From positions 491,172-555,171 of the forward strand of contig NZ_BMOD01000001.1 of NCBI RefSeq assembly GCF_014646895.1: a DNA stretch of 64,000 bases, read 5' to 3'. The position numbers were made by a program, and so were the translations under genes. This stretch comes from Deinococcus roseus (GTDB lineage: Bacteria > Deinococcota > Deinococci > Deinococcales > Deinococcaceae). Below the pieces are notes generated by a model. The model searched no databases. It saw nothing but the letters and a program-made list of their open reading frames with translations, and had not been told where the DNA came from. This document shows positions 33,328 to 41,311 of the stretch, in pieces (the stretch's first letter is position 1; the number at the start of each line of letters is the position of its first letter).

Positions 33328-34677
33328 TCAGTTCTGGTTGAGCACTTCCAGACCTTTTTTCAGAATGGCATCTCCCTCAAGATCCAGACGGGTGCCTTCT
33401 TTGGTGGGTTTGCGCTCTGCAACCTGGGTGTAGGTGAATTTGCCCTCTTTATCGGCGGTCAACTCCAGCTCTTTGCCACCAATGGTGACTTTGATTTTCT
33501 CGCCTGCGGTGGCTCCAGTGCCTGCCAGGGTCACCACTTTGGGGAAACGGGAGTCTTCGAGGAGCACATCTGGCGTGATGCCTTTCTTGTGAATGCTGGT
33601 GCCTTTGGGGGTCAGCCATTCATTGGACACCAGGGCCAGCTTCCCGCCATCTGGCAAATCGTTGATGACGCTCTGGGCCACACCTTTGCCAAAAGTCTTC
33701 TCGCCGATGATCTTGGCCCGGTCATTGTCCTGCAAAGCTCCAGCCACGATTTCCGAGGCAGATGCACTGTTGCGGTTGACCAGCACCACCATTTTTCCGG
33801 TGTAATCGGTTTTGGAAGCCCTGGCCGAACCGAAGCAGTTGCTGTCAAATGCCTCACCAGGAGCAGTTTCTCTGCCTGTGCGGTCTTTCAGAGACACGAT
33901 GTTGCCTTTGCTCAGGAAGGCATCTGCCACATAAATGCCCCCACACAGCAGGCCTCCCCCATTGTCCCTCAGGTCCAACACCAGTTTGGAAACCTTCTTG
34001 TCGCTCATCTCTTTGATGGCTTTGTCCATCTGGGCAAAAATCTGCTTGTTGTAGAACGTGCGCACCTGCACATAACCCACGTTGCCAGGCAGAATTTCAG
34101 AGTAAACCGCATAATCGATCACTTCTTTACGGGTGATCTCGAAGGTGAGTGGCACACCCCCACGGTCAATTTCCAGCTTCACTTTGGTGTTTTCTGCACC
34201 CCGGATTTTTTGCACCACCTTGGTGAGGGTCAGTTTGGTGACATCCGCCCCATCCACCTTGACGATGCTGTCTCCGATCTGCAAACCCACCTGCTGGGCA
34301 GGCATGCCCGGCAAGAGTTCAGTGATGCTGGCTCCGGTGCCATCCGAATTGGTGGGGGTCAGGGTGGCCCCAATGCCAAAGAACTTGCCTTCCAGCGCCT
34401 GCTGATCCATCTCGTTGTCTTCTGGAGGGGTGTAGTAAGTGAATTGATCGTCCAGAGCAGCGATCATGCCAGTGAGCGCCCCTTCCCACAGTTTTTTCTC
34501 TTCGACTGGAGTCAGGTACTCGTTCTTGATGGCATTGTAGATTTCCTGAAAGGTCTGTTCCTGCGGGGTGGCATTGGCGGAGGGCATGGTCTGGTAGGAC
34601 CTGAGCTGCGCATAACCGATGGCCAGCGTTGAGGTCAGTCCCAGCACAACCAGGGCAAGTTTGCCGTTGGGTTTCAT
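33328..34677 (-). CDS. ctpA: C-terminal processing serine protease (S41, CtpA/Prc type)
   Basis: 449 residues with an N-terminal signal/anchor (LALVVLGLTSTLAIGYA), a PDZ domain around residues 90-175, and the S41 catalytic core: the Ser of NRNSASASEIV (S306 by comparison with Prc) and the Lys of GEKTFGKGVAQ (K331). It should cleave exported proteins from their C-terminal ends in the cell envelope. TAAACT six bases before the ATG indicates a leaderless message. Divergent from ftsE across 316 bases; CtpA enzymes are often linked to division/cell-wall hydrolase control. Confidence 0.95.
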   Translation of the reverse strand: MKPNGKLALVVLGLTSTLAIGYAQLRSYQTMPSANATPQEQTFQEIYNAIKNEYLTPVEEKKLWEGALTGMIAALDDQFTYYTPPEDNEMDQQALEGKFFGIGATLTPTNSDGTGASITELLPGMPAQQVGLQIGDSIVKVDGADVTKLTLTKVVQKIRGAENTKVKLEIDRGGVPLTFEITRKEVIDYAVYSEILPGNVGYVQVRTFYNKQIFAQMDKAIKEMSDKKVSKLVLDLRDNGGGLLCGGIYVADAFLSKGNIVSLKDRTGRETAPGEAFDSNCFGSARASKTDYTGKMVVLVNRNSASASEIVAGALQDNDRAKIIGEKTFGKGVAQSVINDLPDGGKLALVSNEWLTPKGTSIHKKGITPDVLLEDSRFPKVVTLAGTGATAGEKIKVTIGGKELELTADKEGKFTYTQVAERKPTKEGTRLDLEGDAILKKGLEVLNQN

Positions 34678-34993
34678 GGACCGAGTTTACCGCACACAGG
34701 TGAAAAAGAAGTGTGGGGATTTCCCTATTGCACAGGGAATTTAGAGGAAAACCATCTGCCTGAAAGGGTCATCCAGAGCACACCATTGCCGACCAGACAG
34801 CCAGCACCTCCATGCATGCTGGGTGCTCCTGCAAGGTAGACACCTGCAGGGGTTCTCATTCCTGCAACACCGGGTTTCCAGTATGCTTACTATGAATGTT
34901 TACTCTGGACATCAGAGCCTGCGCTCTCTCAAATTCCCTGCGCCCATCCCTGAAGGTTTTTTCCTTCTGGGACAGGGCCCTCAAAAGGTCAGC

Positions 34994-35677
34994 ATGATTC
35001 AACTCAACCACGTCAGTCTGGAATACCCGGTCACCCGCACCCTGGCCCTCGATGACATCAACCTGCACATCCGCAAAGGTGAATTCGTCTACCTGATCGG
35101 ACGCAGCGGGGCAGGCAAAAGCAGCGTGATGAACCTGATCCTCAAACGCATCAGCCCCACCCGTGGACAGGTGATGATCAACGACGAACCCCTCTCCAAA
35201 TACCGTGGGGGCAAAGCATCCATTCACCGAAGGCGCATCGGAATGATCTTTCAGGACAACATGCTGCTGCCGCATTTCACGGTGGAAGACAACATCGCGC
35301 TGGCCCTCAGGGTCACCAATGTGCCCCAGAAAGACTGGCACCAGCGCATCACCAACGCCCTGAAGATGGTCAGCATGGAACACAAACGCAGTGCCCTGCC
35401 CATGCAGCTCTCGCTGGGAGAACAACAACGGGCCGCCATTGCCCGCGCCATTGTCACCAGCCCACCCATGATTCTGGCCGATGAGCCCACCGGAAACCTC
35501 GACCCGGAAATCAGCGTGGAGATCATGAAACTCCTGCAACAGATCTGCGTGCGGGGAGCCACCGTGGTGGTCGCCACCCACGCCAAAGAACTGGTGGAAA
35601 ACTTCCGTCACCGCACCATCACCCTGCGCAAAGGCAAAATTGTGCGCGATGACCCTTACGGGGGTTACGCCCTATGA
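34994..35677 (+). CDS. ftsE: Cell division ATP-binding protein FtsE
   Basis: 227 residues from ATG 34994 (AAAGGT upstream); the frame stays open upstream, but the protein start MIQLNHVSLEY is conserved. Walker A is GRSGAGKSS, Q-loop IFQDNMLLPH, signature LSLGEQQRAAIARAI, Walker B ILADEPTGNLDPE, H-loop ATHAKEL. FtsE pairs with FtsX at the division site and controls peptidoglycan hydrolases rather than transporting a substrate. Its stop overlaps the ftsX start (ATGA). The upstream spacer 34690-34993 should hold the promoter; I cannot place it confidently. Confidence 0.97.
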   Translation: MIQLNHVSLEYPVTRTLALDDINLHIRKGEFVYLIGRSGAGKSSVMNLILKRISPTRGQVMINDEPLSKYRGGKASIHRRRIGMIFQDNMLLPHFTVEDNIALALRVTNVPQKDWHQRITNALKMVSMEHKRSALPMQLSLGEQQRAAIARAIVTSPPMILADEPTGNLDPEISVEIMKLLQQICVRGATVVVATHAKELVENFRHRTITLRKGKIVRDDPYGGYAL

Positions 35678-36543
35678 TGTACCACCTCCGGCAGATGTGG
35701 GTGGCTGTGCGCGGCACCCTCACCGCCACCTTTGCCACCCTCAGCACCATGACCATCACCCTGGCTGTGCTGGGAGCGGTGATTCTGCTCACCCAGAACC
35801 TGGAACGCAACCTGCTCAAGCTGGAATCCGAAGTGGAGATTGGGGTTTTTCTGAAGCAGGGCTCCACCCTGGAATCTGTGGCCCTCGCCATACAAACCCA
35901 GTACGGCTCGCTGATCAAGGAAGCCAAACTGGTCACCAGAGAACAGGCCATGCAGGAAATGACCGAGCTGTACCCCTCTTTTGAGCAGGCAGAAGGCCTG
36001 GTGGACAATCCCCTTCCAGACACCCTGCGCCTGAAACTCAAAGACCCACAGGACACCAAAAATGTTGCGGAGGCCATCAAAAACTTTGAAGGTGTGGATT
36101 CGGTGGAGTACGGGCAGGGCACCATCGACCAGAGCATCAACCTGATCCGGGCGCTCAGGTCTGGAGGCTGGGCCCTGGTGGTGGTGCTGGTGCTGAGCTC
36201 CTTCTTCAACATCCTCAATGCCGTGCGGGTGGCCATGTATGCCCGCCGTGAGGAAATCAATGTGATGCGCCTGCTGGGAGCCACACGACGTTTCGTGCGT
36301 GCCCCTTACCTGATGGAAGGCATCCTGCTGGGCCTGCTGTCCGGGGCCATTGCCTGCATCATTCTGGTGCCCACTTACGTCAGCCTGGTGGACAGCCTGC
36401 AAAAAAGCGTGCCCTTCCTGACCCTGGTCACCGAGCCCATCCGGGTGCTGCAATCCCTGGCTGGACTTTTCCTGTTCGGACTCCTGATTGGTGCAGCAGG
36501 AAGCTGGCTGGCCTCCAACCACTACCTCAGGGAAATCGAGTGA
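35674..36543 (+). CDS. ftsX: Cell division protein FtsX
   Basis: 289 residues. TM1 lies at about 23-43, followed by a ~120-residue extracytoplasmic domain and three more membrane segments in the C-terminal half; YARREEINVMRLLGATRRFVRAP is the conserved FtsX cytoplasmic loop that touches FtsE. It couples ATP hydrolysis to activation of EnvC-type proteins outside the membrane. Overlaps both neighbours by four bases, so the three-gene module is translationally coupled. The start may be either ATG of the tandem pair at 35674/35677. Confidence 0.97.
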   Translation: MMYHLRQMWVAVRGTLTATFATLSTMTITLAVLGAVILLTQNLERNLLKLESEVEIGVFLKQGSTLESVALAIQTQYGSLIKEAKLVTREQAMQEMTELYPSFEQAEGLVDNPLPDTLRLKLKDPQDTKNVAEAIKNFEGVDSVEYGQGTIDQSINLIRALRSGGWALVVVLVLSSFFNILNAVRVAMYARREEINVMRLLGATRRFVRAPYLMEGILLGLLSGAIACIILVPTYVSLVDSLQKSVPFLTLVTEPIRVLQSLAGLFLFGLLIGAAGSWLASNHYLREIE

Positions 36544-37979
36544 TGAAAAAAGCCCTGCTGCTCCTCGTGCTGCTGACCGCTGGAGCCGTTGCCCAGACCA
36601 GCCAGCAACTGCAAAACCTGGAAGAACAGCTGCGGCAGGCCAGGGTGGTCCGGGACCAGCAACAACAGCGCCTGGACGACCTGAAACTGGGGTTGCAGGC
36701 CCTCAGCCTGCAGGAACAGGCGGCCCTGACCACCCTGGAAGAAGTCAATGCCCGGCTGCAAAAACTGCAAAACGACCAGCAAAAAGTCGCCCGGGATGTG
36801 GACTTCAAAAAAGCCCAGATTGCCAACCTGGACGGTCAGATTGAAGTCACCGATGCCCGCAACAACCGCCTGAAAACCCAGGTGCAAAGCCTGATGCTGA
36901 CCCTTTACCGGGAAAAGTCCAACCTTTATGTGGAACTGCTGGCCCAGGAAAAAAACTTTTACGACGTTCTGATCCGGCGGCATTACCTGGACATCCTCAG
37001 CAAACAGGACCTCTCAGTGATTGAGGACCTGAGAAGCACCATGAAACAACTGGCGGTTCAGAAAGCAGAACTGGACAAGCTTTCCAATGAGTTGAAAGCC
37101 CTGCAGAAACAACTGGCTTCCAAGCTGGAACTGGTGAAAACCGAGAAAGCCAAACAGCAGACGGCCATCAATGCCCTCAAGCAGACCAAATCAGGACAGC
37201 AGGCCCTGGTGTACCAGACCAGTCAGGCTGCAGTGCAAACCCAGCAGGACATTGGCAGCATCTTCAACAACATCCTGGCCGAGCGGGAACGCATTGAAGC
37301 CGAGCGCAAACGCAAAGAAGAAGAAGAACGCAAACGCCGCGAAGCCGAACAGCGCAGGCTGGCCGAGGAAAAAGCCCGATTGGAACGCCAGCGCAGGTTG
37401 GCTGAGGAAAAAGCCCGACTGGAACAGCAGAAAAAACTGGCAGAGCAAAAAGCCCGATTGGAGCAGCAGAAAAAACTGGCCGACTTCAGGGCAGAGCAGG
37501 AACGCATCAAAAAAGAACAGGCGGCCATCAAGGCCCGCGAAGACCAGCTGAAACAGCAAGCAGCCATCAGTGCCAGAAACAATGCCCCGCTGCCCACCAG
37601 CCTGGGCACCCTGGCTTTCCCCCTCAAAGGTGGACGGGTGGTGGTCCCTTACGGACGAAACGGCCAGCTTTCCACCAGCATTGCAGGAAGCCAGTCCAGT
37701 GCTCCGGTCACGGCAGCCGCAGAAGGCCGGGTGATCAGCATCACCATCAACCCCAACCTGGGCACCGTGATCATGCTGGCCCACAACGATGCAGGCAGCA
37801 TCTACACCATTTACACAGGCCTGCAAAGCCCCACCGTCCGAGAAGGGCAACGCATTTCCAGAGGACAGCTCATCGGGTACACCGGGGGCAGTCCAGTCAG
37901 CGACCCCAACACCTTTGACTTCTGGGTGGCGGTCAGGAGCGGCTCCGGTCAGACCTCTTACATTGCTCCCGGATTCTGA
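36540..37979 (+). CDS. EnvC-like murein hydrolase activator (coiled coil plus degenerate LytM/M23 domain)
   Basis: 479 residues: a signal peptide (cut near AVAQ), about 330 residues of coiled coil, then a LytM domain from about 365. The M23 zinc ligands are not seen: the HxxxD position reads STSIAGSQS and the HxH region reads FDFWVAV, so the domain is probably non-catalytic, as in E. coli EnvC. Position after ftsEX (4-base overlap) supports a role as the partner that FtsEX uses to switch on a separate amidase. Residues about 272-310 are an exact-length 13-residue repeat encoded by 39-bp units. Confidence 0.93.
   Translation: MMKKALLLLVLLTAGAVAQTSQQLQNLEEQLRQARVVRDQQQQRLDDLKLGLQALSLQEQAALTTLEEVNARLQKLQNDQQKVARDVDFKKAQIANLDGQIEVTDARNNRLKTQVQSLMLTLYREKSNLYVELLAQEKNFYDVLIRRHYLDILSKQDLSVIEDLRSTMKQLAVQKAELDKLSNELKALQKQLASKLELVKTEKAKQQTAINALKQTKSGQQALVYQTSQAAVQTQQDIGSIFNNILAERERIEAERKRKEEEERKRREAEQRRLAEEKARLERQRRLAEEKARLEQQKKLAEQKARLEQQKKLADFRAEQERIKKEQAAIKAREDQLKQQAAISARNNAPLPTSLGTLAFPLKGGRVVVPYGRNGQLSTSIAGSQSSAPVTAAAEGRVISITINPNLGTVIMLAHNDAGSIYTIYTGLQSPTVREGQRISRGQLIGYTGGSPVSDPNTFDFWVAVRSGSGQTSYIAPGF
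37353..37469 (+). repeat. Three tandem 39-bp units inside the EnvC coiled coil
   Basis: Units start at 37353, 37392 and 37431, each encoding a (R/K)LAE(E/Q)KARLE(R/Q)Q(R/K) 13-mer, with a partial fourth at 37470. Number variation would lengthen or shorten the coil without a frameshift. Confidence 0.85.
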
Positions 37980-38153
37980 ACCTGAGGAAGACACCTTATA
38001 TATATGTGCAAGAGAACCGCCATCTGAAAATCGAAAAACGCCTGAATGGACAGACAGGGTGGTCCCCCATCATGGAGGGCCATGACCAGCAGGCTGCAGC
38101 GCCCACACCTTAATTCTTCATGTCGCAACCCAGCTTCCCCTGTGGTTTTCCTA

Positions 38154-38182
38154 TTGTCAGGGACAGGGGTCTTTGCTACACT
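38154..38182 (+). promoter_or_regulatory. SigA-type promoter of rpsP
   Basis: TTGTCA (38154-38159), 17 bases, TACACT (38177-38182), placing the start about 80 bases before the rpsP ATG. The spacer 37980-38153 shows no other feature. Confidence 0.75.
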
Positions 38183-38194
38183 TGTACGTGCTGC

Positions 38195-38240
38195 GTTCAC
38201 TAAGGTTGGCTGCTGGAGTGAACGCCACACAAGCCCAACC
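38195..38240 (+). promoter_or_regulatory. Leader of rpsP with two competing stems
   Basis: GTTCACT/AGTGAAC (38195-38201 with 38217-38223) and GGTTGG/CCAACC (38204-38209 with 38235-38240) interlock, so only one can form at a time unless a pseudoknot results. This may serve feedback by S16 or transcript stability. Confidence 0.4.
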
Positions 38241-38269
38241 CTCACACGCTTCCAGAAGAGGAAAAGAAC

Positions 38270-38518
38270 ATGGTTAAAATTCGTCTGTCTCGCTATGGTT
38301 CCAAACACAACCCCCACTACCGCATTGTCGTTGCCGACGCCCGTCGTCCCCGCGATGGTGGCTACATTGAGAACCTGGGTCACTATGACCCCCGCAAAAC
38401 CAGCGAGAACTTCCTGGTTGTGAACGTGGAAAGCGCCCGCGAGTGGCTGAAGAAGGGTGCTCAACCCACCCTGACCGCCAAGCGCCTGCTGAAAGTTTCT
38501 GGCGTTTACAACCAGTAA
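38270..38518 (+). CDS. rpsP: 30S ribosomal protein S16
   Basis: 82 residues, complete S16: MVKIRLSRYGSKHNPHYRIV, RRPRDGGYIENLGHYDPRK, and WLKKGAQPTLTAKRLLK. AAGAGGAAAAGAAC precedes the ATG. It is followed by a very strong terminator, so most transcripts end here and downstream khpA uses its own promoter. Confidence 0.98.
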   Translation: MVKIRLSRYGSKHNPHYRIVVADARRPRDGGYIENLGHYDPRKTSENFLVVNVESAREWLKKGAQPTLTAKRLLKVSGVYNQ

Positions 38519-38525
38519 GAGAAAA

Positions 38526-38575
38526 CAACACAAAGGGCCCGCAGTTTGCGGGCCCTTTGTGTTGTTTCTTGTTTT
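38526..38575 (+). terminator. Strong terminator of rpsP
   Basis: Perfect 18-bp stem with a 3-base loop (38526-38543 with 38547-38564) followed by TTTCTTGTTTTT. Confidence 0.95.
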
Positions 38576-38599
38576 TGCGCAGAAGGTCAGGATTTCCTG

Positions 38600-38605
38600 T
38601 AGAAT
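38600..38605 (+). promoter_or_regulatory. -10 of khpA (leaderless)
   Basis: TAGAAT, eight bases before the khpA ATG; no Shine-Dalgarno is present. Confidence 0.6.
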
Positions 38606-38613
38606 TCAGTATC

Positions 38614-38853
38614 ATGCGAGACCTTGCAGAAGTCGTGAAATACCTCGCGCAGAGCGTGGTGGACCACCCCGAGAGTGTGGTCGTCAAAACCAAACGTGGC
38701 CCTGAAACCACCTACTACATTCACGTTCATGACGGCGAGGAAGGCCGCATCATTGGCAAGAACGGACGGGTCATTCAGGCCATCCGCACCATTGCCCGTG
38801 GACTCAACACCAACCGCAACCGGGTTCAGGTGGACCTGAGCAGCAAGAAGTAA
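38614..38853 (+). CDS. khpA: RNA-binding KH-domain protein KhpA (YlqC)
   Basis: 79 residues covering one KH domain, with the GxxG loop in IIGKNGRVIQAIRTI. KhpA proteins bind RNA, usually with KhpB, and affect division or cell length in some bacteria. The ATG at 38614 is where the domain begins and lies eight bases after a -10. It keeps the ancient link with rpsP but is separated from rimM by three foreign genes. Confidence 0.96.
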   Translation: MRDLAEVVKYLAQSVVDHPESVVVKTKRGPETTYYIHVHDGEEGRIIGKNGRVIQAIRTIARGLNTNRNRVQVDLSSKK

Positions 38854-38923
38854 CCCATTTCCCTTACCCCATCCAGGCCAGAATGTGGATGGGGTTTTGT
38901 CGTGTTGTTTTTAAACTGTCCAG

Positions 38924-39514
38924 ATGGACTCTTTACCGTTGGACATTGCACCATTGTTGCAGCACGTCAGGACAACCCTTCACACCACCTTTGATCAGGT
39001 AGATGGGTGGTTTGATGAAGCTGAAGGGGTTTTGCACTTTCAGCCTGCGCAGGGCTGGAGCATTGCGCAGGTGCTGGAGCACATTGGTCTCACCAACCAT
39101 TTTCTTTTGATTCTGATTGACAAGGCAGCAGAAAAAGCCCGAAAAAATGTGAACCAATTGAACTTGCAGGTGGAGTTGCAGAACATCAAATTTGATCTGG
39201 CTGGTCTGGAACAGGTGGGCACCCATGGGGCATTTGCCTGGATCCGTCCAGAGCACATGGAGCCTTCTGGTCAGGCCGATCTTGCAACAGTGAGACGAAC
39301 CCTGCACAGTCAGTTGCAGCGCTGCCTGACCCATCTAGATCAACTCCCTGGTGGAGAGGGACTGCTTTACACCACCACCATGACCGTCAATGGTCTGGGA
39401 CGGTTGAACGTGTATGAGTACCTGTACTTTCTGGCCATGCACGCCAGACGCCACCTTTTCCAGCTGGAAACCATCCTCAAACCACACCAGAGCAACACCA
39501 CCTCCTTGCCCTGA
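38924..39514 (+). CDS. DinB-family (four-helix bundle) protein
   Basis: 196 residues. The DinB metal-site pattern is present: His in WSIAQVLEHIGLTNHF at about residue 53, and HARRHLFQLE near the C-terminus. DinB/YfiT proteins bind a divalent metal, and some are thiol transferases or are induced by DNA damage; the substrate is unknown here. TAAACT six bases before the ATG points to a leaderless mRNA. It splits khpA from rimM. Confidence 0.85.
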   Translation: MDSLPLDIAPLLQHVRTTLHTTFDQVDGWFDEAEGVLHFQPAQGWSIAQVLEHIGLTNHFLLILIDKAAEKARKNVNQLNLQVELQNIKFDLAGLEQVGTHGAFAWIRPEHMEPSGQADLATVRRTLHSQLQRCLTHLDQLPGGEGLLYTTTMTVNGLGRLNVYEYLYFLAMHARRHLFQLETILKPHQSNTTSLP

Positions 39515-39690
39515 GCCTGGTGTCTGTTCCTCTGCTTTTTGTGGCTTGCAGGTCAACAGAAAACGCCGGATGGTGTTTCCGTGAAAATGTGTGTCAGAAA
39601 GGATCTATTCAATCTCACAATTTGAAAGGGGCTGTCAAATAGACTTGGGGCAGCACCTCAATCCAACCTTCTGTCTTCAAGGAGCACATC

Positions 39691-40149
39691 ATGGACCGCA
39701 ACCTGCTCGGCAACAACGTGATCACCCAGATTGGCATTCTTGTGCATGACATCGACACCGTTTCCCAGACCTACGCTGACTTTTTTGGTCTGGAGAAACC
39801 TGCCTGGTTCTGGACCGATTCCATCGAGAAAGCCCAGACCGAGCACCGGGGAAATCCTTCTGAGGCCCGTGCAAAGCTGGCTTTTTTTGACATGGGTTCC
39901 CTGCAACTCGAGCTGATTGAACCAGACCACAACCCCAGCACCTGGAGGGAATCCCTGGACCAGAATGGTGAAGGGGTGCATCACATTGCTTTTGTGATTG
40001 AGGGCATGAAAGAGAAAATTGCACTGCTGGAGCAAAACGGCATGCCCCTCTTGCAGAAAGGGGAATACATCGGGGGCCGTTATGCCTACATGGACACCCT
40101 GAAACCCCTGAAGGTCATTCTGGAACTGCTGGAAAACAACAAAAAATAA
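39691..40149 (+). CDS. VOC-family metalloprotein, methylmalonyl-CoA-epimerase-like
   Basis: 152 residues with two beta-alpha-beta-beta-beta modules. Ligands expected for the vicinal-oxygen-chelate fold are His in IGILVHDID, His in GVHHIAFVI and Glu in VILELLE. The opening TQIGILVHDIDTV and the GVHHIAF motif resemble methylmalonyl-CoA epimerase/glyoxalase, but no methylmalonyl pathway gene is nearby. AAGGAG precedes the ATG. Confidence 0.85.
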   Translation: MDRNLLGNNVITQIGILVHDIDTVSQTYADFFGLEKPAWFWTDSIEKAQTEHRGNPSEARAKLAFFDMGSLQLELIEPDHNPSTWRESLDQNGEGVHHIAFVIEGMKEKIALLEQNGMPLLQKGEYIGGRYAYMDTLKPLKVILELLENNKK

Positions 40150-40240
40150 CACCAAACAACACCCTGGCCTGCACAGCAGGCCCTTTTGGTTCATGCAGCT
40201 TTCGTTTATGCAACCTGAGGGCATGGCATGGCCTGCTGTC

Positions 40241-40246
40241 TACAAT
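40241..40246 (+). promoter_or_regulatory. -10 of the GNAT gene (leaderless)
   Basis: TACAAT, five bases before ATG 40252. Confidence 0.6.
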
Positions 40247-40251
40247 CAGAC

Positions 40252-40776
40252 ATGTCTTTGATCATCCGTGCCATCGAACCCCATGAACTTCCCCTGTATT
40301 CCGGCTTGCTGCTGGATGTGGTGTTGTGGCTGCAAAACCAGGGCACGCCTTTGTGGTCTCCCGAGCAGATCACCCCAGAAGCTTTGCTCAAATTGTACCG
40401 TCTGGACGAATTTTATCTGGCCTTCCTGAAAAACCAGCCTGTGGCTGGAATGGTGCTGCAAGAAAAAGATTTTTTGTGGGATGGTGTGGCAGATGGAGAG
40501 GCCCTGTACCTGCACAAACTGGCGGTGAGCCGCACCCGTGCAGGGCAGCGTCTGGGCCGGGACATGATTGATTTTGCCCGTCAGGAAGCAGCCCGCAGAA
40601 AAAAACCCCTTTTGCGGCTGGACACCTCTGCAAAACACCCAAAACTCTGCAAGTACTACGAGGATTACGGCTTTGAGTTTGTGGGTTACCGCCATCTGGA
40701 AGATTATGGTTTTCACGTCAATTTCTACCAGATGCCCATTGATGAAGCCCCCGAATCTGTTGCAGAATCCCGTTGA
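40252..40776 (+). CDS. GNAT-family N-acetyltransferase
   Basis: 174 residues. Acetyl-CoA-binding motif A is seen as LHKLAVSRTRAGQRLGRDMI (R-x-x-G-Q-R-L-G), followed by LLRLDTSAKHPKLCKYYEDYGFEFVG, the typical motif B. Substrate unknown. The start at ATG 40252 is set by the TACAAT box five bases upstream. Third of the genes lying between khpA and rimM. Confidence 0.9.
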   Translation: MSLIIRAIEPHELPLYSGLLLDVVLWLQNQGTPLWSPEQITPEALLKLYRLDEFYLAFLKNQPVAGMVLQEKDFLWDGVADGEALYLHKLAVSRTRAGQRLGRDMIDFARQEAARRKKPLLRLDTSAKHPKLCKYYEDYGFEFVGYRHLEDYGFHVNFYQMPIDEAPESVAESR

Positions 40777-40808
40777 ACACCAGACCTGCCCTCCCCTGTT
40801 CCCTGGCG

Positions 40809-40814
40809 TATAAT
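40809..40814 (+). promoter_or_regulatory. -10 of rimM-trmD (leaderless)
   Basis: Consensus TATAAT, eight bases before the rimM ATG. Confidence 0.7.
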
Positions 40815-40822
40815 CTATTCGC

Positions 40823-41311
40823 ATGGAATTGACCCGCATTGCTACTGTTCAGGACGCTTTCGGCATCCAGGGGGCCATCAAGCTTTACACCCTGGGGGAC
40901 ACCGAGCGTTACCTGGACCTGACCCGTCTGCAGATTGAGGGTGTTGGCACCCTGAAAATCAAAAAACTGGAGGTGTACGAGGTGGGGATGGTGGTCGAAT
41001 TGATCGGCATTTCCAGCCGTGCCCTGGCCGAGCGCCTGAAAGGCAAGCAGGTGTATGCCTTCGATGAGGATTTGCCCCCTCTGGAAGAAGGTGTGTACTA
41101 CTACCATGACCTGATCGGTCTGCCTGTGCGCTCTCTTGAGGGACAGGACCTGGGGAAAGTGATTGCCGTGCATGATCACGGTCATCAGGACACCTTAGAG
41201 GTGCGCAAGGGCCTGAAAAAATACCTGGTTCCCCTGCAGGCCCCCTATGTGGAGGTCAAGCTCGGGGAGTGCATCATTCTGGATGCACCGGAGGGGCTCT
41301 TTGAAGTTTAG
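40823..41311 (+). CDS. rimM: 16S rRNA maturation factor RimM
   Basis: 162 residues. The N-terminal RimM barrel begins ELTRIATVQDAFGIQGAIKLY, and the C-terminal PRC-barrel contains YYYHDLIGLPVRSLEGQDLG and a late LVPLQAPYV. It assists assembly of the 30S head around S19. Consensus TATAAT eight bases upstream and no Shine-Dalgarno: a leaderless gene. Its last 11 bases overlap trmD. Confidence 0.97.
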   Translation: MELTRIATVQDAFGIQGAIKLYTLGDTERYLDLTRLQIEGVGTLKIKKLEVYEVGMVVELIGISSRALAERLKGKQVYAFDEDLPPLEEGVYYYHDLIGLPVRSLEGQDLGKVIAVHDHGHQDTLEVRKGLKKYLVPLQAPYVEVKLGECIILDAPEGLFEV

